A stretch of 29,719 bases of DNA from Nitrolancea sp040255925 (GCA_040255925.1 JBDZVX010000018.1:1-29719), one strand, 5' to 3'. Counted from the stretch's first letter, positions 20,819 through 29,564 are shown. A program made the numbers and translations. Notes: a model not told the origin generated them from the letters alone.

Positions 20819-22509
20819 GCAAGGTCACTCCCGCGAAAGATCTCGACATGCCGATTCGGCTCACGTCCGCGACTTCGCGAGATAAGGTTATATCGTTCGG
20901 CAAGCTCATGCTGCAGGCGGCGGATACGAGACGATTGTGGCCGAAGCTCCACGCTATCCGCGCCATCCATGATGTCATGGATCGCCGTCTCAGCCTCGAA
21001 CATCGCCGCGGCGATAAGATCTTCGGAAATCCCGGCCCGCTCCTCGTCGCCCTGCGCGGCAGCCACAATGCTCTCACCGAAGAGGGACCGCATCAGGTTA
21101 TTCATCTGAACGATCGTGTTGCTCCGGACGACATAGATCGGCACGCCGCGCTCTTCAGCTTCCCGGAGTTGCTGAGGACGACGGCGGTAGTAGTTCTTGA
21201 GCGTAATGACCGCGTCGGCCTCACGGAGATCGCGCACGATTGTGACCGAGAGTCCCATCTGGTGAATGGCTTGCTCTAGCCGGTTACGGCTAACCCCAAA
21301 CGGGAAGATCCGGGCAGGCTTCCCCGGAGTCGCGCGGCCGGGCGGCAGTGGAGTGGTCAGCCGGGATTGCGCCCCGTCGTTCTGAGCCGGTCGCGGATGG
21401 GTGACTCCCCGGGATTTTCCGGATTCGGCACCCCGCTCCGGTGGCAAATAGGGCTGTTCCAGGGTGACGGTCACCTCGCCATCGGCTCCACGTTGGCGAA
21501 TCTCGACCTGCAGCGGCCGCCCGCGCAAGATGGAATCGACACTGGCGGCGACATCCCGGTGCACGGCAACCCGGTCGCGGGCCTGAATCTCCACCATGAC
21601 CGTGAAGGTGGGCGGGGCCTTTCGTTCGAGGATCGATTTCTGGGTACCGCGCCGGCGGGCCTCTTCATCGCTCAGGGTAACCGATTGGATGCCCCCGATC
21701 AGATCCGAGAGGGTCGGATTCATCATCAGGTTTTCGAGCGTGTTCCCGTGAGCGGTTCCCACGAGCTGCACGCCCCGCTCGGCGATCGTCCGCGCCGCGG
21801 CAGCCTCCAGTTCGGTTCCGATCTCATCGATGACGACCACCTCCGGCATGTGGTTCTCGATCGCCTCAATCATGACCGCGTGCTGGAGCGAGGGCGAGGG
21901 CACCTGCATCCGGCGGGCACGACCGATCGATGGATGCGGGATATCCCCATCGCCGGCGATCTCATTGCTGGTATCGACGATGACCACGCGCTTTCGGAGG
22001 TCATCCGCAAGCACCCGCGCCGTTTCGCGCAGCATAGTGGTCTTCCCGACGCCGGGCCGTCCGAGCAGGAGAATGCTTTCACCCGATTCGACCAGATCAC
22101 GAATGATCCCGATCGTCCCGTACACGGCGCGGCCGATCCGGCACGTGAGGCCCACGATATCGCCGGAGCGGCTCCGAATCGCCGAGATCCGGTGCAGCGT
22201 CCGCTCGATACCGGCACGGTTGTCGTCACCAAACTGGCCGATGCGCTCGGCAACGAAGGCCAGGTGCTCCCGCGTGACTTCCTCGTCGGAGAGGTAGGTC
22301 TCGTGATCGTGAAACCGGGCTTCGGGCCGGCGACCAAGGTCCATCACGATCTCGATCAGACCAGTACGGGACTCTGGACCATCGAGGGACATCAGCGCAT
22401 CAACGATGTGCGGCGGCAAGACGGCCAGCAGGTCTTCAAGATTATCGGTAATCTCTTCCTTGTACGGGTTTGTTGTTTCTTCTTGTTGACTGGTGGTCCA
22501 AGCGGCCAA
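20815..22509 (-). CDS. R3H-domain AAA ATPase (Ycf45 / SpoIIIAA-like)
   Basis: This 564-residue protein joins an AAA/RecA-like ATPase to a C-terminal R3H nucleic-acid-binding domain. Walker A is GRPGVGKTT (150-158) and Walker B is VVVIDEIG (224-231). The segment AERGVQLVGTAHGNTLENLM follows, typical of the SpoIIIAA/Ycf45 family. Residues 370-405 are a Pro/Gly-rich linker. A second domain (about 410-480, IFPFGVSRNRLEQAIHQMGL) resembles the nucleotide-binding 'YLQLRNY' half of these proteins. The end (about 520-560) carries RIRRLQHELAERY, the R3H motif region. The start is a TTG at 22509 with AGG and GGAG upstream; it is the weakest point of the call. The gene begins 7 bp after the GNAT gene stop, so the operon includes that gene. 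Confidence 0.9.
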   Translation of the reverse strand: MAAWTTSQQEETTNPYKEEITDNLEDLLAVLPPHIVDALMSLDGPESRTGLIEIVMDLGRRPEARFHDHETYLSDEEVTREHLAFVAERIGQFGDDNRAGIERTLHRISAIRSRSGDIVGLTCRIGRAVYGTIGIIRDLVESGESILLLGRPGVGKTTMLRETARVLADDLRKRVVIVDTSNEIAGDGDIPHPSIGRARRMQVPSPSLQHAVMIEAIENHMPEVVVIDEIGTELEAAAARTIAERGVQLVGTAHGNTLENLMMNPTLSDLIGGIQSVTLSDEEARRRGTQKSILERKAPPTFTVMVEIQARDRVAVHRDVAASVDSILRGRPLQVEIRQRGADGEVTVTLEQPYLPPERGAESGKSRGVTHPRPAQNDGAQSRLTTPLPPGRATPGKPARIFPFGVSRNRLEQAIHQMGLSVTIVRDLREADAVITLKNYYRRRPQQLREAEERGVPIYVVRSNTIVQMNNLMRSLFGESIVAAAQGDEERAGISEDLIAAAMFEAETAIHDIMDGADSVELRPQSSRIRRLQHELAERYNLISRSRGREPNRHVEIFRGSDLA

Positions 22510-22516
22510 GTATTAC

Positions 22517-23551
22517 CTACTCCATGTAATCTGTTGAACGACCCGGGAATCGCACGGCATGGATGGTACCCGGGAAAGATGAGTACGATGGCGCGCGGAT
22601 GGGGAGCGGGTCAATGGCACCCGGGATCATCGCCGGTCGCAATTCGGGCACCTCTGCCGGAACCGCCATGTATTTCACCATCAACGTGAGCCGGTTCGAT
22701 GGCCGGAATCCGACCTCTTCAATGTGGTCCAGATAATCGGTGTGATAGTCCGGCACTCCAACCCAGACCGTGTCCTTATCGGTGATCCCAGCCTTCGCCA
22801 GCGCCACTGGCACGAGAATCTGCAAGAGAGGGGATTCACCCTGCTGGGTGAGGACATCAATCACGTGACGGTGACCGCGAGAGATCACCTGACAATAGGC
22901 CACAACCTCCTGGCCCCGCTCGATCAAGAAACCTCTCACGCGGAGGCCGGCACGCCGTCCGACATCCCAGTGGTTACTCGTAAAGGCATCGGCATACTGG
23001 ATCGCGCGGGGTGTCGCCAGGTGGTAGAGCTGGTGGATCGACCATGCGTCACTCGGCTCCTGCTCCCGGACGAGCCCCTGCTCCTGGTCGACAATTTGCA
23101 AGCCCTGCGCCAGGAGAAGCGTTTCCTGCGCGTAGGGCGTAAACCCGACCTGGCGGAGGGCATCGTACGCCTGTCCTTCGACCGGCGCGGTCGCGCCGAG
23201 CCGTTTGACACCGGCCATGGCGGCCGCCTGCGCGGCATGGCGGAGCAGCTCGCGCCAAACCGCCACCCAATCGGCCCCATCCAGCTCCGCTGCACCCGCC
23301 CCCAACCGGGCGACCATCCACCGATAATTCCACGGTTCCGGCTGGAATTCGGCAAAGCCCGCGATAGCCCCATCCACTTCCGCCACAAATGCCTGCCGGT
23401 ACCGACGTCCATAGGGGAGCGCGGCCAGAAACCCGGAGAGCCGGTGATCGAGTACAGTCTGCGGATAGTTCAGGGGAACTTGCGCCTGCAGCACCGAGCG
23501 GAGGCTGGGCAAATCACTGACCGTAAGTGGACGGACCGAAACTGTTGCCAC
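22517..23551 (-). CDS. GNAT-like protein, probably tandem N-acetyltransferase domains
   Basis: This 344-residue protein looks like two GNAT folds. The first starts SVRPLTVSDLPSLRSVLQAQ, with AFVAEVDGAIAGFAEFQPEP as the central strand pair and WRELLRHAAQAAAMAGVKRL following. The second half repeats the strand pattern with FLIERGQEVVAYCQVISRGH and ends in a Pro-rich tail. The Q/RxxGxG acetyl-CoA loop is not clear in either half, so catalytic activity is uncertain. The GTG at 23551 is preferred because the fold begins right after it; the ATG at 23584 is possible. It lies between recR and the R3H ATPase on the same strand. The substrate is unknown. Confidence 0.7.
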   Translation of the reverse strand: MATVSVRPLTVSDLPSLRSVLQAQVPLNYPQTVLDHRLSGFLAALPYGRRYRQAFVAEVDGAIAGFAEFQPEPWNYRWMVARLGAGAAELDGADWVAVWRELLRHAAQAAAMAGVKRLGATAPVEGQAYDALRQVGFTPYAQETLLLAQGLQIVDQEQGLVREQEPSDAWSIHQLYHLATPRAIQYADAFTSNHWDVGRRAGLRVRGFLIERGQEVVAYCQVISRGHRHVIDVLTQQGESPLLQILVPVALAKAGITDKDTVWVGVPDYHTDYLDHIEEVGFRPSNRLTLMVKYMAVPAEVPELRPAMIPGAIDPLPIRAPSYSSFPGTIHAVRFPGRSTDYME

Positions 23552-23626
23552 GAATACTAGACCACTCCCGCGATGGCGGCACATCCGGAAAAGCCGGGAT
23601 GCTGTGCCGACCGACACGCTAATAGT

Positions 23627-23632
23627 ATTGTA
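23627..23632 (-). promoter_or_regulatory. Possible -10 of the GNAT/R3H/tmk/darA operon
   Basis: TACAAT on the minus strand, just beyond the recR stop, could start the downstream operon. A second TACTAT-like hexamer overlaps its 3' side. No -35 is convincing, and read-through from recR is also possible. Confidence 0.35.
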
Positions 23633-23675
23633 CGACCTGCGCGAATTCGCTGCCACCACCCAGCGACAAGGGTAG

Positions 23676-24281
23676 TTACAGCGTGCGCCGCCCGGCGAGC
23701 GCCCTTCCCAGCGTCACCTCGTCCGCGTACTCCAGATCCCCGCCGACCGGCAAACCACTCGCCGGGCGAGTGACGGTGACTCCCAGCGACACAAGCTGCC
23801 GGGCGATGTACATCGCGGTCGCATCACCTTCAATATTCGGGTTCGTCGCCAGGATTACTTCCTCCGGCTGCTCAGCCCGGACCCGCGCCAACAATTCCCG
23901 GATTCGCAACCGATCCGGGCCGATCCCATCAACCGGCGAGATCGCACCGTGCAAGACGTGGTAGAGGCCGTGATACTCGCCCGTCCGATCGAGCGCGACG
24001 ACATCCAACGGCTCCTCGACTACACAGATAGTCGCCCGGTCGCGCTGGCTATCGACGCAGATCGAACAGGGGTCCTGCTCGGTAATATTGAAGCACGACG
24101 AACAGAGGACGATTCGTTCCTTCACTTCGACAATGGCCTCGGCAAGCCCCAGCGCCTCCTCCCGCGAACCGCGGAGGATAAAGTAGGCCAGCCGTGAAGC
24201 CGTCTTTGGCCCCACGCCAGGTAGCTTAGCGAACTCATCGATGAGTTTGGCAACCGGCTCAGCCGTGATCCGTGACCGCAT
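23676..24281 (-). CDS. recR: Recombination mediator RecR
   Basis: This 201-residue protein helps load RecA onto gapped DNA together with RecO/RecF. It has an N-terminal helix-hairpin-helix (FAKLPGVGPKTASRLAYFIL, 17-36) and a Cys4 zinc finger (Cys 60, 63, 72, 75). A Toprim domain covers about 83-175, with ICVVEEPLDVVALDRTGEYHG and EVILATNPNIEGDATAMY. The end GDLEYADEVTLGRALAGR is the family's Walker-like tail. Length is standard. Start 24281 has GAGGA upstream. dnaX and the YbaB-type gene that often precede recR are not here. Confidence 0.97.
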   Translation of the reverse strand: MRSRITAEPVAKLIDEFAKLPGVGPKTASRLAYFILRGSREEALGLAEAIVEVKERIVLCSSCFNITEQDPCSICVDSQRDRATICVVEEPLDVVALDRTGEYHGLYHVLHGAISPVDGIGPDRLRIRELLARVRAEQPEEVILATNPNIEGDATAMYIARQLVSLGVTVTRPASGLPVGGDLEYADEVTLGRALAGRRTL

Positions 24282-24313
24282 CTGTTCCTCATAAATAGGC
24301 CGTGTCTCCAGCT

Positions 24314-24319
24314 ATTATA
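24314..24319 (-). promoter_or_regulatory. -10 element of recR (TATAAT)
   Basis: A consensus TATAAT on the minus strand lies 33 nt upstream of the recR ATG. The -35 position (CCGGCA, 17 bp away) is a weak match. This would give a leader of about 25 nt. Confidence 0.55.
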
Positions 24320-24425
24320 GCAAAGGCCACCGCTCCTGCCGGGAACACGTTGGCAAGAAAGGATGACGAGGCTGTAGCCTAACGTATCTCACGTGACAGA
24401 CGGGATACCAAATGCGCCAACATGA

Positions 24426-24454
24426 TTGCAGGAATTGCTTCTCTATGGTACTGT
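24426..24454 (+). promoter_or_regulatory. Possible promoter of the small zinc-ribbon gene
   Basis: TTGCAG (24426-24431) and TACTGT (24449-24454) are exactly 17 bp apart on the plus strand. A start near 24461 would give a leader of about 130 nt. The rest of 24320-24592 contains no supported gene. Confidence 0.4.
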
Positions 24455-24592
24455 GCAAAGGAACGCGATTCGCATGCCGGAAGCACATACCCTTTACTGA
24501 GACGCGCATCGAAGGCCGGGGCTCGGAGCGTCGTCGTGGGCTATGTGGTATGCGATACGGGGTCGGAGCGATGCTGAAGGAGGTACCGCGCG

Positions 24593-24880
24593 GTGAATTT
24601 CTTGGATCGGCAACTGAATTGCCGCGACTGCAACGAGTCATTCATCTGGACCGCTGGAGAACAGAGCTTTTACCGGGAAAAGGGCTTACAGAATGTACCG
24701 GTCCGCTGTCCGACCTGCCGGTCGGCACGGAAGTCACAGATGGGCGTCCAGCCGCGAGTCCAGCATGCGGTGATCTGCGCCGAGTGTGGAAACGAAACAA
24801 CGGTGCCGTTCATCCCACGGAATGGGCGACCGGTCTATTGCAGTCAGTGCTACGGGCAGGTTCGCGCGGTGGCCACCTGA
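24593..24880 (+). CDS. Zinc-ribbon protein (zf-trcl plus CxxC ribbon)
   Basis: This 95-residue cytosolic protein has two zinc knuckle pairs. The first half (DRQLNCRDCNESFIWTAGEQ ... YREKGL) with Cys 10/13/39/42 is the 'probable zinc-ribbon' domain found in many Chloroflexota. The second half (VICAECGNETTVPFIPRNGR ... CSQC) with Cys 62/65/83/86 resembles the CxxCxxCC-type RNA/DNA-binding ribbon. The start is a GTG with an excellent AAGGAGGT site (24577-24584, spacing 8). It points toward the end of ftsK and is convergent with it (22-bp gap). Function unknown. Confidence 0.8.
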   Translation: MNFLDRQLNCRDCNESFIWTAGEQSFYREKGLQNVPVRCPTCRSARKSQMGVQPRVQHAVICAECGNETTVPFIPRNGRPVYCSQCYGQVRAVAT

Positions 24881-24902
24881 GCCGGCCCGGGTCCGTCTCG
24901 CA

Positions 24903-27107
24903 CTAATCCTCTTCATCAATATCGTAGACTGGCCGGCTCCGAGAGCCGTCGGGAGGTCCGATCACGCCTTCTTCCTCCATCTGCTCGATAATGCGTGCCG
25001 CCCGGTTGTAACCGATCTTGAGGCGACGCTGGAGCATGGAGGCCGAAGCGGTACGACTCTTCCGCACGATCCGTAAGGCCTGGTCATAGAGCGCGTCGTG
25101 CCCATCCGCGCCGTCATCGCCATCGGCTCCGGGCAGGTTCACCCACTCCGGATCGTACTGGTGATTGGGCACCACCTTCTTCCAGTGCTCGACGAGGTAC
25201 TGCAGATCCTTGTCGCCAATGTAGGGGCCCTGGATCCGTTTCGGCTTGGCGGCATCCGGCGGCAGGAAGAGCATGTCACCCTTCCCCAGCAGCCGCTCGG
25301 CACCCGGGATATCCAACACGACCCGGCTATCGGTCTGCGATGTGACCGCGAAGGCGATCCGAGCCGGAATATTCGCTTTAATCAGGCCGGTCAGCACATC
25401 CACCGAGGGCCGCTGGGTCGCGATCAGGAGATGAATCCCGGTGGCACGGGCCATTTGCGCCAGGCGAACCAGCAAACTCTCCACTTCCTCCGGCGTCGTC
25501 ATCATGAGATCAGCCAACTCATCAATGATGACGACCAGGTAGGGCAGCCGTTCGAGCGATGGATCGTCATTGCGCCGGAGGTTGTACCCATCAATGTTCC
25601 GGACCCCCAGCGAGGAGAAGACGTGATAGCGCCGTTCCATCTCCCGCAGCACCAGCCGGAGCGCGGCGACCACCTTGTCCATCTCGGTTACCACCGGACC
25701 CTTCAGGTGCGGCACTCCGTTGAAGCCGACGAGCTCGACCATCTTCGGGTCGATCATCACCATTTGCAGGTCGCCCGGCTGGCGGGTCAGCAAGAAGGTC
25801 CCGATAATCCCATTGATACAGACCGACTTCCCGGACCCGGTCGCCCCGGCGATCAGGAGGTGGGGCATCTTGGCCAGATCACCGATGATCGATTCGCCGT
25901 TAACGTCGCGCCCGAGCGCGAGTGGAATCTTGGCCTTCGACCGTTGAAAGTCAGCCGACTCGACGGTCTCACGCAGCCCAACGACCTGGACGTTCGCGTT
26001 TGGGATCTCGATCCCGACCCGCGCCATGCCGGGGACCGGCGCTTCAATACGGATCGATGGCGCGGCTAGAGCAAGCGCGAGATCATTCTGCAATTCGGTT
26101 ATGCGGCGGACCTTGACCCCGGCGGCCGGCTGCAACGTGAAGAGGGTCACCGCCGGCCCTGGATGGACCTCCCGCACGCGAGCATCCACCTTGAAATTCC
26201 CAAGAGTGTCCTGGATGAGCTCCGCCTTCCGCTCCAGTTCGCTTTTATCCGGCAGCCCTCCATCGTAGAGCGCCAGCCGGGAGATATCCGGTAGGGGCAG
26301 CGGCGCCAGAGGGATTCCCTCCGCTGATTCCGGCTCGGCCTCCGGTGGTTCCACCGGGCCGGCATCTCGTTCGCCCCGTTGCCGGCTTCGTGACCCCGGC
26401 CGCGGGAAATTGATCACCGGACGCTGGACGGTCTCCGGCTCCGCCATTTCCGGTTGGCGGGGTTTGTCCGCCACCTGCGCCACGCGGCTGGCAGCCAGCC
26501 GTTCGCGGCGGGCGACACGCGCCCGGTTTCCAGCCCGGACGGCGCTGGCCACCCCGGCACCGGTCAGGAAATAGATCCCGATGACCCCGATCGTAGCCAG
26601 GATAATCCATGCGCCGCCGGCTCCCGCGATCGCGACAGCCAGCCGGCTCACGCCGGCGCCGAGATAGCCTCCAGCAGCCGGTGACTCCGGCCCCGAGGCC
26701 AGGGAGAGACTTGTTACCACCGCGATCGTGCTGAGCAGGTATCCGATCGTCCGCCGCGTGCGCGCTCCGTCATCGTGGGAGAAGAGTGCTTCCCCGGCCA
26801 GCCAAAGAAAGGCCAGCGGTACGATCACCACGCCGCGACCCAACACCGCGCGCAGACCACCGCCCACCGTGCTGAGCAACGCCTGGCCATCATCTAGTCC
26901 AGCTAACGGGATCGACACCAGCACCGCCAGTGCGAGGGCGGTCAGCGCGAGAACCTCCCGGCGAAGCAATGGTGAGAGGTTTGTACTCGCGATGCGCCGG
27001 AATAGCCAGCCGATCGCGCGTTTGCCGCCCGCCGCGGTCGCCCGCGCCACCGGCATCCGCTTTCGCCCGGCTGACGATCGCTTTCGGCCCCGTGCTCGCG
27101 CTGCCAT
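24903..27107 (-). CDS. ftsK: DNA translocase FtsK/SpoIIIE
   Basis: This 734-residue protein pumps chromosomal DNA through the division septum. After a basic N terminus come three to four membrane helices (about 50-185), then a Pro/Arg-rich linker (210-270). The alpha domain follows, and the motor has Walker A GATGSGKSVC (421-430) and Walker B LVVIIDELADLMM (about 520). The motif RMAxxGRAxGIHL is seen here as QMARATGIHLLIATQRPSVD. The C-terminal gamma winged helix that reads orienting sequences is ALYDQALRIVRKSRTASASM ... GYNRAARIIEQME. I place the start at ATG 27107, because GGAGGGG lies just upstream and the residues further upstream are not conserved. A -10 TATACT lies about 40 nt further up. 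Confidence 0.95.
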   Translation of the reverse strand: MAARARGRKRSSAGRKRMPVARATAAGGKRAIGWLFRRIASTNLSPLLRREVLALTALALAVLVSIPLAGLDDGQALLSTVGGGLRAVLGRGVVIVPLAFLWLAGEALFSHDDGARTRRTIGYLLSTIAVVTSLSLASGPESPAAGGYLGAGVSRLAVAIAGAGGAWIILATIGVIGIYFLTGAGVASAVRAGNRARVARRERLAASRVAQVADKPRQPEMAEPETVQRPVINFPRPGSRSRQRGERDAGPVEPPEAEPESAEGIPLAPLPLPDISRLALYDGGLPDKSELERKAELIQDTLGNFKVDARVREVHPGPAVTLFTLQPAAGVKVRRITELQNDLALALAAPSIRIEAPVPGMARVGIEIPNANVQVVGLRETVESADFQRSKAKIPLALGRDVNGESIIGDLAKMPHLLIAGATGSGKSVCINGIIGTFLLTRQPGDLQMVMIDPKMVELVGFNGVPHLKGPVVTEMDKVVAALRLVLREMERRYHVFSSLGVRNIDGYNLRRNDDPSLERLPYLVVIIDELADLMMTTPEEVESLLVRLAQMARATGIHLLIATQRPSVDVLTGLIKANIPARIAFAVTSQTDSRVVLDIPGAERLLGKGDMLFLPPDAAKPKRIQGPYIGDKDLQYLVEHWKKVVPNHQYDPEWVNLPGADGDDGADGHDALYDQALRIVRKSRTASASMLQRRLKIGYNRAARIIEQMEEEGVIGPPDGSRSRPVYDIDEED

Positions 27108-27144
27108 GCCCCTCCCTTCCCGTACGAACGAGGTGTACGAACAC

Positions 27145-27150
27145 AGTATA
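27145..27150 (-). promoter_or_regulatory. -10 element of ftsK (TATACT)
   Basis: TATACT on the minus strand lies about 38 nt upstream of the ftsK start. No matching -35 is visible at 16-18 bp; a TTGCCA lies 23 bp away, too far. Confidence 0.4.
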
Positions 27151-27241
27151 GCACGGGATATTCGCCGTTCTCGTGGCAATGCCGGAGCCTGGCCGGACCC
27201 AATTCCGGCCCCGAGGCTGGGGTCACTATCCCGATGATCCC

Positions 27242-27270
27242 TTGTCATGGTAACGCGGATCTGGTTAATT
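27242..27270 (+). promoter_or_regulatory. Promoter of the methyltransferase gene
   Basis: TTGTCA (27242-27247) and TTAATT (27265-27270) are 17 bp apart, with transcription expected near 27277, about 50 nt before the ATG. It faces away from ftsK, so the two genes are divergent. Confidence 0.5.
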
Positions 27271-27327
27271 CGCGAGCAGGACCGCCGTTTCACGGTCACC
27301 ATACTGAACTGATAGGAGCGTCCCAAC

Positions 27328-28008
27328 ATGGGCTTGCGCGATCGCTGGTTCCACGCGATCGACGTCGCGTGGACGCCGAACCTCTACGAATGGGGCTTCA
27401 AACGAGTTCCTCCAGACGTGGCGATCCGGGCACGGGAAGAAGCAGCCGTTTTCGCTTTACTCGGTACCCTGCCTCAGCCGGATTCCCGCATACTCGAAGT
27501 TGGGCCCGGAACCGGCCACTACACCACGCAACTCGCCCACCGCTGCGCGGAGGTCGTCGCGGTCGATAGCTCGCCCCAGATGCGCGGCTATCTCCAAGCC
27601 CGGCTGGATCGGGAAGGGCTGACCAACGTGGACCTCCGGGCAGGGCGACTGCCGGATGAACTCAATGTGACGGAGCAGTTCGATGGAATGTTGACCGTGG
27701 GCGTCCTCAACTACGCCGAGGATTTGAAACGTGCGCTCCAGTCGCTGGCGGCGGCCGTTAAACCGGGCGGCTGGGCGATCTTCACGGTTCCGCTTACCAC
27801 GCGCGAAGGCTGGGTCTACCTGTTCACCGAGATCCTCACCCGCCGGTACGCCTGGCTTCGCTCGCCGGAAGAGGCGATAGCGGCCGCGGAAGCGGTGGGG
27901 CTCCGGGTGCGGCGGATGGCGAGCGCGGGGCTGAGCCCGGCCGGGTTGACCCTCGTGGTGTTTGCAGAGAAAGAACTCCTGGATTCAAAGCAAGAAGGAG
28001 CGGTATGA
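27328..28008 (+). CDS. Class I SAM-dependent methyltransferase
   Basis: This 226-residue soluble protein has the Rossmann-type SAM fold. Motif I is ILEVGPGTGHYTTQLA (55-70) and motif II is VVAVDSSPQMRGYL. A GMLTVGVLNYAEDLKRALQS segment precedes PGGWAIFTVP (motif III). The start has AGGAG about 8 nt upstream. The substrate is not evident: the N-terminal WFHAIDVAWTPNLYEWGFKR is not a recognised signature, and no pathway neighbour is present. It could be a small-molecule or quinone-type methyltransferase. Confidence 0.85.
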   Translation: MGLRDRWFHAIDVAWTPNLYEWGFKRVPPDVAIRAREEAAVFALLGTLPQPDSRILEVGPGTGHYTTQLAHRCAEVVAVDSSPQMRGYLQARLDREGLTNVDLRAGRLPDELNVTEQFDGMLTVGVLNYAEDLKRALQSLAAAVKPGGWAIFTVPLTTREGWVYLFTEILTRRYAWLRSPEEAIAAAEAVGLRVRRMASAGLSPAGLTLVVFAEKELLDSKQEGAV

Positions 28009-28101
28009 CCGCCCCTTCCGGATCTGCCGAGCGCATCGCTACCCGCTACCGGGCGTAAAAGGACACAGTCAGGTATTCAACGGACATGACCAGTGACGCT
28101 A

Positions 28102-28851
28102 TCAGCCTTGCTGACCACCTTGCTGGGCGTATTGTTGCGCTTGCTGAGCATGGTATTGCGCCTGCTGGGCGTGATATTGCGCCATCTGCTCGGGCGGCTG
28201 TTGCCGCGGCTGACCGCCGGGCCGCTGGGCCGCTTGCGCCGCGAGTCTCTCCACTATTCGCGCCTTGGGCCCTTGAGCGCGGGCGGGTCCCTTCCCGGTT
28301 ACTTTCAGCTCATTTCGAATATCGACCACGCCAGTGGTCCACCAGGCGTCCTGGCCGGCCGCGTGCTTGACCATCTTATCCGGCACATCGCCGGATAACG
28401 TGCAGGTTCCCGAATCACAGGTGACATCGATCTGGGTGTCAGCGGGGATGAGCGGATCGATATCAATGGCGTCGTAGATCATCTCCTCGAGATCGGTATC
28501 GGTCGGTAACCCCGTCGACAGGAACTGGGAGGAGACGCTCCGGCCCGATGGTTGGAGGCCGCCCAAGCCACCAAACCCGAACGAGGGGAGGCCAAGGAAC
28601 GGCAGCGCGCCGAGATTGAACGGCGACGTGTAGGGTGGCAGGTACGGCTGAGTCTGTGGTGGCATGAACGGGGGCGCGAAAGCCTGTGCGAACGGGGACA
28701 TGTAGGGCGCCATACCGAATCCCGGCATCGCCTGGTAGGGCATTTGCCCGGCGGCCCCGATCCCGCCGAGAGCCGCTAGGGCCGCCTCGGCCCCGGTCAG
28801 CGCCGGATTGTAGCCCATGCCGTAGGGGTTCATCCCATAGCCAAACGTCAT
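28102..28851 (-). CDS. BON-domain protein with low-complexity N terminus and Gln-rich tail
   Basis: This 249-residue protein has three parts. The first 110 residues are Gly/Tyr/Met/Pro/Phe-rich (MTFGYGMNPYGMGYNPALTG). Residues 119-185 are a BON domain (LEEMIYDAIDIDPLIPADTQ ... GTCTLSGDVPDKMVKHAAGQ ... AWW), the lipid- or ligand-binding beta-alpha fold of OsmY-type proteins. The last 50 residues are Gln-rich, with AQYHAQQ repeated twice, then AQQYAQQ. There is no signal peptide. The ATG has a perfect AGGAGGT site (spacing 7). A paralogue, 28921-29328, lies upstream on the same strand, with 69 bp between them and a hairpin in that gap. Confidence 0.85.
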   Translation of the reverse strand: MTFGYGMNPYGMGYNPALTGAEAALAALGGIGAAGQMPYQAMPGFGMAPYMSPFAQAFAPPFMPPQTQPYLPPYTSPFNLGALPFLGLPSFGFGGLGGLQPSGRSVSSQFLSTGLPTDTDLEEMIYDAIDIDPLIPADTQIDVTCDSGTCTLSGDVPDKMVKHAAGQDAWWTTGVVDIRNELKVTGKGPARAQGPKARIVERLAAQAAQRPGGQPRQQPPEQMAQYHAQQAQYHAQQAQQYAQQGGQQG

Positions 28852-28888
28852 AGCTGCTACCTCCTGAACGTATCAAGATGAACCAACA

Positions 28889-28912
28889 CCAGCGCGGCTC
28901 ACGCCACGCTGG
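28889..28912 (-). terminator. Intercistronic hairpin between the two BON genes
   Basis: A 10-bp stem (one G-T pair) closes a GTGA tetraloop on the minus strand. It lies between the stop of the upstream BON gene and the ribosome site of the downstream one. There is no T tract, so it may set relative mRNA levels rather than terminate fully. Confidence 0.5.
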
Positions 28913-28920
28913 ACCTCCTG

Positions 28921-29328
28921 CTAGTGCGCCTGACTTTGGCCTTGCGGCTGCCGTTGCTGCTGCTGTCGTTGCGGTCGCTGTTGTCCCTGTTGACCACGAC
29001 TCCGGCGGGCAACCACCTGCAATCGGTTATGGACATCAAATACGTCCGGGAGCCACCAAGCATCGTCCCCAGCACGATGCTTGGCAAACTTCGTCGGAAC
29101 ATTCCCGGTTAGCGTGACGATCCCACCCTCGACATCGACAGTGATGTCCGCGTCCGAGGGGATACCCGGATCAGTGTTGATCGAGTTGACAACCATGCGC
29201 GCGATGGATTGATCAGTGGCTACGGTCACGGGATACGTGGGGTAGGTTGGATAGGGGGTATAGGGCGTGTAGGGTGCGTAGCCCATCCCCAGTCCGTAAC
29301 CTATCCCAAGAGGAGGAGCGAGTACCAT
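28921..29328 (-). CDS. BON-domain protein (paralogue) with Tyr/Pro/Thr N terminus and Gln/Arg tail
   Basis: This 135-residue protein begins MVLAPPLGIGYGLGMGYAPY, then a YPTYPTYPV repeat, then a BON domain (about 42-107: IARMVVNSINTDPGIPSDAD ... GIVTLTGNVPTKFAKHRAGD ... AWW). It ends in a Gln/Arg stretch (RSRGQQGQQRPQRQQQQRQP). The KHxxGxDAWW block is shared with the downstream BON protein, so the two arose by duplication. GAGGTGATC precedes the ATG at 29328; a start at 29379 is possible but lacks conservation. Function unknown; BON domains usually bind membranes or other macromolecules. I see no clear promoter in 29329-29564. Confidence 0.8.
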   Translation of the reverse strand: MVLAPPLGIGYGLGMGYAPYTPYTPYPTYPTYPVTVATDQSIARMVVNSINTDPGIPSDADITVDVEGGIVTLTGNVPTKFAKHRAGDDAWWLPDVFDVHNRLQVVARRSRGQQGQQRPQRQQQQRQPQGQSQAH

Positions 29329-29564
29329 GATCACCTCACCTTCCTGCTCATCCGAAAAGCCTTTATCCGCGCTCGGCAATTGATCCCACGAGCTGAACCC
29401 GCTATGAAGCCAGTCGCAAGGTTTGTGCCGAGCATACTACTAGGTGAAGTCTACATAATGATCAGGATTGCGTACGCATCCCATATCCCAGGATCAATGC
29501 CCCACGCTCAATGCGCAATTAATCCCATCCTGTAGCAAGAAACCCTGGAGGGCGCCGGCAGCCG

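Noticed and set aside
21367..22689. 440-residue frame antisense to the R3H ATPase
   Set aside because: Shadow frame in high-GC coding DNA without domain or start signals.
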